Source: Plantago ovata
Lineage: Eukaryota; Streptophyta; Magnoliopsida; Lamiales; Plantaginaceae
Assembly (NCBI GenBank): GCA_028274465.1
Contig: CM051456.1
Coordinates: 4,341,545-4,405,544, forward strand
Direction: 5' to 3'
Length of the DNA stretch: 64,000 nt
A program made the position numbers and the translations under genes. Position 1 is the stretch's first letter, and the number at the start of each line of letters is the position of its first letter. Under the pieces are notes generated by a model. The model saw only the letters and a list, made by a program, of their open reading frames with translations, was not told the DNA's origin and did not search any database. Shown here in pieces: positions 55,042 to 64,000 of this stretch.

Positions 55042-57060
55042 TGGACTGTATACACCTCTAGAACAAATATACCTAGCAGCTGAACAATGTCAAGCACCTG
55101 CATTCATAGGAACATTTAGGAAAAGCCTAAGCTATTACTGTACTCTCTAAATATGGTCGCCCTCCAGAAGGGCGAACACCTGAAGAGCACGTAGCTTTTT
55201 TCCGCATTTTACAGCAGACCAATTGAATCAGCAAGACACCAACAATATAATCACGTGCTCCAGTGAAATTCCGAGGAGGATTCATAAAGAAGAGTAGATC
55301 TACAAGGGCCCATCTATACATATCATGCAACACTCTGGAACTTCAAAGCTAGCTGCTGCTGATAGTAACCAATGCATGACAATTGATTCTTGAAACCTGA
55401 ATCCATGTGTCCATCTAAAAAGAACCACTCATCCTATGTTAAAATGAATAAGAAATGTGCCAGAAGCAGAACGAAGAGAGAAAGATAGAAGGGTTGAACG
55501 GCAAAAAGCAGCGTTTCTGATTTTTGTTCCTAGAGAGATCACCTCAATCAGGTATTTTGATTGAAATCTTGTACCCACAATAAATTAAACAGAAAACTAC
55601 TAGTTCATATTCAACATCTTATCCTAGTAAGGTGTTGGAACATTTGTTACAAATATCTGCCCATCTTTAAAACGGTTTATGCTATTTTAGCGAACTTAGG
55701 CAATTATTCTCCAGCTGAAGGATGAAAATTTGTATTAACTAGACTAGTATACCCACCCATTACAACGGAATCCCTGACTATTAGCCCAATACTTTGGTCT
55801 TTGCGAAAATGAAAATGCAGATATAAATCCTAGGACCCCCCAACGAGCAGCTCTTTCCAACAATGGTGAGAATGATTCCAATTCAGATAGTAATGAACTA
55901 GGAATAAAGAGCAAACAGAAAAACTTTTGAGACATATCCATCATTTTATGCCTTGAAAAAAGTAAAAGTCTTCCTGCGGTGGAGACTTATGAAGAAGTAA
56001 AACACCTCCAAATGAAAAGAAATGTGAAAACAGAAGGAAGGCTCCCCACCACTCTCAAAGTACAAAACCTATATTTCACCAAGACAGGCACAACCAGATA
56101 CATTGTAATTATTGCGTAGATATTACACTTTCCTTTTCCTTGTCATTCTATACCATGAAGCATCATGATACAAAAACAGACTTAATGTTGACGTAACTCA
56201 CTCAGCCGGCACAAACAATAACGAAAATCTAGATGCAAAGCAACTCAAAGGTGAGATTTAACTGCCGCTACACAATCAATCTATCACGCTAGTCATGCTG
56301 ATGCAATGGGCCAAGAGACACATTTATGACAAAAGTCAGGCACGTGGTAACACAAGATACCACGTGCCCCTGCACGATTGAATCAAGTATCACACACACA
56401 TTTATGAAATCACATATATCTACTATTAACATCCCTTCAGCTCCCCATGTAAAGCCAATTAACACGAACCAAATCTAATGAAACTACTTAGCTACTACCT
56501 TCATAAGTAGTTCACCGTGCCACACACACAAACGCAAAACAAAAACTACCATAGTGTTGCTAACTCATAAAAATCAACCATAAAGAGCATAAACCACAAT
56601 TAAGTGTGCACCATATTACACTCAAGGGCAATCATACGTTCACGTGCATAGAAAAGATCATTGAGTGTGCAATCCTATGAAGCCAACCACATATGGAGTC
56701 AGCTGAATGGAACTTGGTTCACTGTTCCTTCAACGAATCAAATTCACTAAAAACAATATTATAACATTAACACCCACTCAGACATCTAATCAACTGCATA
56801 CCATGATAATCAGCATCAAACTAAAGCAACAAAGAGTCACACAAATCAACTACAAAAGCATGATACAAACATTCGAAACTAACTGAAAACGAAGGTTGTA
56901 AATAAAAACGAACTTTAGACTATTCGCCGATCAGCTCCGGAATAAACCGCCTTTCGACGACGTCGTCGACTGCCGCCTGCGAAATTCGAATTGCAAAAAC
57001 AGAGAAGTGGATGTAGATAAATCTATGCACGCAGCACACAATGCAAGTTCGTTCTGAAAT
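55042..57060 (-). other. 5'UTR and leader intron of the CHYR1-like gene
   Basis: A non-coding exon piece 55097-55042 is preceded by a good acceptor (AATGCAG). The leader exon probably lies near 56930-57030, where the DNA turns GC-rich and includes the palindrome CGACGACGTCGTCG. The interval holds no coding region I can support, so an intron of about 1.8 kb is inferred; its donor was not located. Confidence 0.4.
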
Positions 57061-57099
57061 GGACTGGATTCGAAAAAAATCTATGTGCGTTGCTTCACG

Positions 57100-57764
57100 T
57101 TACGCGTCACGTGGTGGAGAAAAATACATTTACTATCTATGCGGATTGGATTGGATTGGATTGTAGCTGGAAAAGGTGTAATATAGAAAAGAAAGAAGAT
57201 AGATAGTGTTGGGAGTAATTTAATCGTTCGAGTTTGATGGCTTTGATTTTCCAGAAAATTCTAAACAAGAATCTGATTAATTTTATAATTTATAGTTTTA
57301 TACTACTTCAAAGGTATGATACGAAAAAGGGTATCTGTATTCTTTGCCAGTTTGCACTTATGCCCCTGGAAAAGTCTTATATTCAATATCCACCTTCCAA
57401 CAATGCATTTTTGTTGCCTTTTTTAAACCTCGTGTACTTGTTTATCTTGAATTTTAGCCTAGTACGATGCACACCTACGTGGCCGTTCCTTGCATTCATG
57501 TCTCAATTAACACATTATGCGCGTTAATTACACTTTCACCTTACATAGAATTTTAGTAATTAACACGTTAGTGACACTTGTTCATCGAATAGAGATACAC
57601 GTTCATGGAAACCGAACTTCCAATGTGTGGGGCCCCATGTCTAAGTCATCAGATGGCTTGGAAGCTCACTTGGTTAACTAAAATTTCCACATAGGTTTGG
57701 ATTGCAATTTGTTTAGCTTGATAAGATGAACAGGTCGAGTGTATCGTTACTTATGGACGATTGT

Positions 57765-57813
<49 letters not shown>

Positions 57814-58700
57814 CGCATTAATTATGATATTTAAAAGAACTTGTATTAACAAACTTTTATCTTAGCGAAAGCTTCATTAGATAAATCATGTGGAGCGTTC
57901 ACGAGGAGACACATAACTTGTTGGGCTTGAATCAATTCCTCAATGTTGACGTGTAAGGATTGGCATAGAACTGAAAAATATCATCTAATCATGCTAATTA
58001 GAATCATTATATAATACTACTAAGGAGGTTGGAGTTAAATTTACGTAAAGCTTGTACGTAATTATCACTTGATGATCAATCATTTCACTTAATTAGTTCT
58101 CCGAGACTCTAATTATTTAATTAATTTAGTATTAATTCCGCCACCTAATCGAGTATGAATAGCCTATGTGATCAATTGAATGGTATTCAATTCGTGTTAC
58201 CTTTTGTCTTTTGACCTGTTTTGGAGTATATCAATTTTCTTTAGTTTATCCCTCATCATCGAATTGTAATGGCGGTGCAATTCGTGAAATTTGTTATAAT
58301 GTTGATGGATATGTTTTTATAGTTTTTAATTGTGTTATACGAATCATATCAGTCATCAATTATATTGTAAAGCGAATCAAGTGACACTAATAATTTTAAC
58401 ATTGTTAATACAGTAAATAGTAATATTAGACGTACTCTGCACATTCTTCTTTTAAGAGAAGTAACATGCATATATAAAAGATAATAGATGAATTCTAACA
58501 CTTAGAATTGCTAAAAGTTGGATAAATAGATAGAATCCATTATCTCAAACATGAAAGCTTATAAAATGATAAAACTGGTGTAAAACTACAAAAGACAATG
58601 GTGTAAAAGTCTAATAATAAAGTGAATACAAAATAAAATTTAGTGCAAACGACTCTTTAAATCAAATCGAAAACCTAATAAGTTAAACTAGATGACGGTT
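57100..58700. other. Gene-free AT-rich region
   Basis: Contains a pure poly-T run (about 57766-57811) and one arm (57989-58021) of a 33-bp direct repeat whose partner is at 58828-58860. No gene recognised. Confidence 0.5.
57766..57811. repeat. Poly-T tract of about 45 bp
   Basis: Uninterrupted T run. It could be the poly-A tail of a minus-strand retroposed sequence, but no flanking duplication was found. Confidence 0.9.
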
Positions 58701-58717
58701 TAGTAGATGTTAGGGGC

Positions 58718-58803
58718 GTAACCACTGGTACACCCTCTAATAGAGGAGGTGGGGTCCACACATGGACCCCACCTCCTCTATTAGAGGGTGTACCAGTGGT
58801 TAC
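58718..58803. repeat. Perfect palindrome, 41-bp arms with 4-bp loop
   Basis: The left arm 58718-58758 and right arm 58763-58803 are perfect reverse complements around the loop CACA. Transcribed, it would form one uninterrupted 41-bp hairpin. It is non-coding and much less AT-rich than its surroundings. Confidence 0.97.
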
Positions 58804-59329
58804 CCTCTAATAGAATTTACGTGATTATCATGCTAATTAGAATCGTTATATAATACTACTCGTATTAGTTATCTCTATTAGGGACCAACTAAACAAAACA
58901 AAAGACTAACACAAGGCAGTGACAAATAAGTCCAACGGGTTTCGACTATTTCATTGAAATCCAGGGATATGAACACGAAAGAAGAGGTGTTCGTGATGCT
59001 TGTTAGTCGTTTATATGGCCGTTTCGCTTGTTAAATTGAGTGGTACGATTGGGTTCTTAATTCTTATCTGGGATGGCTGTGCACTTTCTTCACTTTCTTG
59101 TCAGTGTAAATCACGCTTTTTTTTTTTTTTAGTGAAAATAAAACATGCTCATTCCGAGTGTATATTTTATTTGTAGTGAATTCTGAGTGCAACTTAGCTG
59201 TTTCATGAACAGCTACCTGAACCAATCAATAAACATGTTCACTTATTTTCTCCTATTACATAGAAGTCGAATTTATCAGATATTGATCAACTCTCGCAGA
59301 AAATGTCGCTTACATGATCTCTAGCTTCT

Positions 59330-59834
59330 TCAAGGCTGCAGTTTTGTCTTGCACAGATCAGTACATTGGCCAAAGCAGCTCTCCATTCTTGCACCATCTG
59401 CCATGTTACATCAGACACAGCATCATTCTATTAATTTAATCATGCGGCGTATATAACATAGTAGTAATTATCTTGCAGAAGAATTAGGCCTAAGTAGGTA
59501 CATATCAACGCAAAATCAGTGTGTTAGCTGGGATGACAGAGAGAGAAATTGAAGTACCTAGGCTAACTGGGACGCACTTCAGGACAGCACAACCGATGCC
59601 ACAGTAGTACTGATAATCAGCAGCAGTACGAGGAACGCAGCTGTTGAGACACTGATTAGAACACTTGAGGCTCTCTGCAGGTCCGGCTTTGCCAGTTCCT
59701 TGAAAACAGCCGTTGATGCATCCGCCCCAACAACGATAGATTCTCTCTGGCCTTACTACATTGCTTCGCAAGACTAAAACAATCACCAAAACCATCACAA
59801 CGCGACCAACTCCAAGGCGGACTTTTCTCTCCAT
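59330..59834 (-). CDS. Secreted cysteine-rich thionin-like protein (2 exons, 114 aa)
   Basis: Exons on the minus strand: 59834-59558 and 59397-59330, joined in phase 1 (donor GTACTT, acceptor GGCAG). The ATG at 59834 is chosen because it gives a basic start (MERKVR) and a hydrophobic signal-peptide core; an upstream in-frame ATG at 59867 would add 11 charged residues. The mature part has thirteen cysteines grouped in four C-x3-C-type clusters: CWGGCINGC, CSNQCLNSC, CGIGCAVLKC and, encoded by exon 2, CFGQCTDLC. Such a pattern points to a disulfide-rich extracellular protein of the plant thionin-like class. I cannot name an exact ortholog; the activity (defence, signalling or reproduction) is unknown. 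Confidence 0.75.
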
Positions 59835-60509
59835 TCTAGCCTTCTCTTGCTTGAATATTTTTCTCAAGAATTTGATACTACCTCTTTTTCAGCTAATGGT
59901 TCCACATAAGGGTCCAAACTGGTAAGGTCTGTAGTTCATGGTCATTAATCAAATGCATTTATGAAGTGGTTGCTTTTCTTGCTTTCTGTTACCTCGAAAA
60001 TGTTGTTTTCTCACCTATCTCACCAAATATTTATAGCTTACTTTGAGTGGTTTGGATGGATCTTCGAGACTTACCACGGACCACCCTACGATGTTGACTC
60101 TCAAGTGGTATGAGACTTGAGTTCATGCTGTCCCCTAAAAAAAGGCAATGTGCACATAGCGGATACCCATGGGAGACTAAAAAATAAATAAACTCGAGAC
60201 TTAATTTAAACTCTGCTTCCAGATATCATGCATCAACCATAACAAATTGCTTCACATTTTTCACTTGAAGCTATGGCTCAATAAATTAGTCAGGTCTCAT
60301 CGCCATAAAGCCTTATTCAGCGTCCATTTGACAAAGTCAGTAGAAGACAAGAACTTGTTCAAAGGGGTAGTAAAATTCATGAGCCTTCAAACTGTATCCT
60401 TTACATTGCAACTAATGTGCATACACAACAATGTTAGATGCATTATTGAAGTCACACTTTAGGCCTTAAAATAAAGGGTACATAGTTCTCATTAGGACAA
60501 TATGTTTGA
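59835..60509. other. Intergenic, nothing recognised
   Basis: Promoter side of the cysteine-rich gene and 3' side of the ArfGAP gene. No coding or repeat feature found. Confidence 0.4.
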
Positions 60510-63500
60510 CTACGCAAATGGATTGCTTCCACGAGACAACGAAGAATTGGGTGCTGGTGACGAGGAATCTGCTCCCAGTCCTTGCTGCTGCATGGGGTTT
60601 AGGTACCCGAACGCCTCTTGGTCCCTGCTCAGGCCAGCAGTTCCTTGTGGCCTGCAATGGATAAATATGATCTTGAGTATGTAAAACAGTAATAACGTAG
60701 AAAAAGTTAACATCCATCAGAGGAAGTGAAGTCCAGCATCACCTGGGGAGTAGCACGTTATTAGGTTGAGAACCCATGTACGCTCCAGGAACTATATGAA
60801 AGCAGATGAGCAAACGAGAAGATTAGACATTCATGTAGGAAAAGGAAAAATATGAATATTGAAGTGCACAGGGTGAGGAGAATGTAGAGCTTTGTTACCT
60901 GGAGTCATGTTCATTCCATATGGAGAGACGCCAGGAAACAATGAGGTTCCATAAGGTGATGTTTGAGTCTGTGAAGGTGTTACAGCTTGCAGATTTGGCA
61001 GAGCTCCTTGCAAAGATGACATTGAAGGAAGCTGACGAAAAACATAGGAATAAAAACTAGAATTAGAAGCTGGGGAAGTTCCTTAGATTTTAAATTGAAT
61101 TATTTAGAGTACATGTACATACAGTAGCTGCTTCAACTTGCAGTCCATCGCCACCAAAGTCAAAAGGATTACTTGGCTTAGTGTGATTTTGCAGACCATT
61201 CGTTGACTGTAACGCAAGGGAATTAGTATCAATCCAGTCGCTCAAACTCTCAATGTTAACAGGTAAAGTGTTCGTCTAGTTTAAGATGTGGCATACCATC
61301 ACAGGAGGATGGAAATGCATTCCGGATCCCATTGCATGAGGTGGGTGCATTTGGTAACCAGGAGCAACTGGATTGTATCCCGTGAAGTTTGGGGCCAAAA
61401 AAAGATCCTGCATTCAATGATCTTGAGAAATTTGAATGATGATCTAGGTTAAAAATTGACAGAGAACTTAAACAAGCTATGAGTAGGCCAGTACCGCAGG
61501 GAGCTCTTTTCTTCCACCAGTTTTTGATGTTTCGCCTGCATCTCCAGCTTGCGATGATTCCTCAAGTCGAACACTTGGAACTTGACTTGCAGCATTTGAT
61601 GAAGTTGACTTGCAAGTACGAAGGAATAATATCAGTTTATAAGACCACAGATGCTGCGGTTTCTAGAATGAAAAACTGCCATATATTTAAAGATGCAGAG
61701 AGGGGTAAAAAGTTACTAAAACAATAAAATTATAGTAATAAATAATCACTTCATACTTTTCTGAAGAAATTCCAATAGTTGTTCATTATTAAGTGTTCTG
61801 TGATATAGCACGAGTTAAATAATAAATTGATTTTGTTTGAATCAATTCTATTATTTGGCATAAAATGCCGGATCATTTTTCTTTCCAAGAGTCCAAACAA
61901 GTTAGAGAAAGTGTAATAATACATGTTGGAGAATGTTAGCTGGTTTACCTCAGTCACTAGTGCCATAGAATCACTGCTTTTTCTGGGCAGTGTTTGATCC
62001 TTTTCTGAGGTTGTAGTAGAAAGATTTACATCACCAGTAGAAACCACAGGTCCCATTTGTGACCCAACGCCAGGAGCTTCAGAATTGGTAGGTAGAGCTG
62101 AGGTTAGAGCCAAAGAAACTTGAGAAACATCTGATGTTTGAGATGCTCCCACTGCAGAAGAAGTAGCGGGGTCTGGCCATTCAAACAACAAGGATTCTAA
62201 CGTATTGATGTTTGGAGCATTGTCATCCTTTTCAGGTGCAGATGATGAAGCAGAGCTGCTTTGGGTATTGGTCTTTAAGGCCTTTGCTGGTTCCTGAGTA
62301 TTGGCCGTAGTACAAGAAGGCTCAGGGTTGTAATCAAAATCGATCAAGCTAGTAAGGGTTACTATCTTATCTTGATTTTGTTTCTCGGTGAGAGAAGCTG
62401 GTTTGGTGTTAGCTGCCTTCTGCGCCAATATACACCAAGAAAGTTGTTACTTCAAAGCTCACAGATATGATAGAACAAATCCACCAGAATAGATGAAAGG
62501 GATAATGCCACTCAGGTTTGTAAAGGTTTTTGATAGATTTACATGTTCAATATCTCAAGTTTGATACGAGAATCTTTATAAAACTTTAAGATAAGCTGCT
62601 TTTCCAAATATAAACCAAAACAGAAAACATTGTACTTGAAAACTTTACACAACATTCTCCAAAAGCATAACAGAGTGCTTTTTCCAAACACCTTCAAGAT
62701 ACTTCACAGATTTATATATGCAGATGAGATAATGACTTCACCTGTTCAGAACTTCGTGCATCCTTCCCATCACGAACTCTGGCAGGTTCACCAACTTTTA
62801 GCACTGGACCTTTATCGCCTAATATATCCATAACAGGCTTTAAGGTAGGAAGGTCCGTCCTTCCCGTACTTTGAGAACCAGGGGACCCAGTCCCTGATCT
62901 AGATTCTTTAATGGACGAATACCTATCAAAGACCTTCATACGTCCATCCTCACGGAAGCGGTCATCAACAATCTCAAAACGAGTAGGACGATTCTTCTGG
63001 CTGGAAGATCTTGGATTCTCTTGGATGTATTGAGGACTACCTCTTCTTTCCTCAAACATGTTTCTGAAACCCCTCCCGTCGTTCACTGTAGGACTAAGTT
63101 TGTCTAATGACTGGCGTTCATTCTCTTCCCTCACACTACTACTATATCTTTCAAAAGAATGCCTCTCCCGTATTTCATCCCTTACACCAAAAGTCAATGT
63201 ATGAACACGGCGTACCTCAATGGTGTCATTCCCTTCATCCTGTCATATCAGGGAGTAAAATATAAAAATAGACAAAACATTAGACCTCAAGCATTAGAAA
63301 TTCAAATTATGTGATGTGTCTATGAGTACTGAGTAGTAGGCTTACAGATTAACGTACATGTGTTTGATAACCATTCTGACCAGCATACTTCCGATCTACG
63401 TACACGTGTTTGATAAATGCTCGAAGCTTATAAATATTACTGAAATGCAGGATATTCGTTTTATCAAGGACCTTCTCACTTGGTATAAAACTATAAAGTG

Positions 63501-63967
63501 TGGTGATGTAGATTAACTCCAAAACAACATATTACCTTGGGTCAGGGTGCGAATTGCGTTCTGCATCCCATGTCTTGAAGTAAATTTCTTTTGCTCGCTG
63601 CAATTATACGTAGATTACGCAAGTAAAATCAACAAGCCTGAAAAATACTTACGAAGAAGAACAAAATAGAGCACACATAACTCTTGGTTTGTTGAGAACT
63701 CTGACCTCATTCCCCCCAGTTTGGAGACAGCTAATTTCCTCTGCATTGAACTTTGCCATTGAAATCGACTTCACACGATGTGAGAATTCCCGGCTGCAAT
63801 ATCAGAAAACTATGAGTTGACTTCATGCTTTTTATTAGGCCCATGGTTGACCACGTCCACATGCCATGTGGTACTAGTATTATGAAACAACAGATTGCAA
63901 CTTACTGTACTCCACTGCAATTCGTGCAGATAAATGTCCAGAATGTAGTACAAACATACTGAGGCCC
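60510..63967 (-). CDS. AGD14: ArfGAP of the AGD14 type, 3' part (12 exons; 5' end outside window)
   Basis: ArfGAPs speed GTP hydrolysis on Arf GTPases during vesicle formation. Exons on the minus strand: 63967-63906, 63793-63706, 63597-63536, 63439-63358, 63239-62742, 62419-61949, 61608-61495, 61407-61297, 61206-61123, 61031-60899, 60791-60743, 60651-60510; phases agree throughout. The first four encode the rest of the ArfGAP zinc finger domain: GPQYVCTTFW, the second zinc pair CTNC of ICTNCSGVHREF, SHRVKSISM, AKEIYFKTWD, FIKHVYVDRKYAG. The first zinc pair is beyond the window edge. Then follow a charged RS-like region and long low-complexity S/P/Q/G-rich exons with an NPFDFGGDG motif and a terminal SNPF, resembling clathrin-adaptor-binding NPF/DPF signals. 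The layout matches Arabidopsis AGD14 (ZIGA4); AGD15 is shorter. Confidence 0.88.
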
Positions 63968-64000
63968 CTGCTCAAACGAGTAGAAAAATACAAGATTAGT

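Overview
The window is nuclear DNA from a land plant, most likely a core eudicot (an asterid is a low-confidence guess). Evidence: GT-AG introns throughout, AT-rich introns and intergenic DNA, plant-only families (Shaker K+ channel with KHA domain, SUVH histone methyltransferase, FCS-like zinc finger, CHY/RING ligase), and many plant-type MITEs. No bacterial features, tRNA, rRNA or CRISPR were seen.

Layout. (1) 1-18554, plus strand: the 3' thirty exons of a very large gene resembling plant ZFYVE26/spastizin-like proteins. Its 5' end lies outside the window. It carries one apparent 1-nt coding frameshift near 8497. (2) 18555-23437: intergenic, filled with small DNA transposons, some nested. 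(3) 23438-29229, plus: a complete 13-exon Shaker K+ channel of the KAT3/KC1 type. (4) 29399-30836, minus: a 3-exon gene for a 100-residue coiled-coil protein, convergent with KAT3. (5) 30837-38850: gene-free DNA with MITEs, a Harbinger-like fragment, a 5'-truncated LINE with an 18-bp target duplication, and a degenerate tandem repeat. (6) 38850-41112, plus: an FCS-like zinc finger gene with a 5'UTR intron that itself contains a triplicated repeat. (7) 44224-47757, minus: a single-coding-exon SUVH5/6-type H3K9 methyltransferase with two 5'UTR introns. (8) 48380-51500: a tandem duplication and a three-level nest of mobile elements (SINE inside a MULE-like element inside a hAT-like element). (9) 51995-55041, minus: an 11-exon CHY-zinc-finger/RING E3 ligase (CHYR1/RZPF34-like). 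(10) 57100-59300: gene-free, with a long poly-T and a perfect 41-bp-arm hairpin. (11) 59330-59834, minus: a small secreted cysteine-rich (thionin-like) protein. (12) 60510-63967 and beyond, minus: the 3' part of an AGD14-type Arf GTPase-activating protein.

The genes are ordinary, unrelated eukaryotic neighbours and do not form an operon or pathway. I see no convincing undescribed multi-gene system. The most noteworthy items are two GC-AG introns supported by protein conservation, the frameshift in the ZFYVE26-like gene, a stop-free 87-nt intron, the nested transposon stack with recognisable target duplications at each level, the long perfect palindrome, and a secreted protein built from four C-x3-C units. 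Exon boundaries were placed by eye from reading frame, splice consensus and remembered family sequence; no alignment was run.
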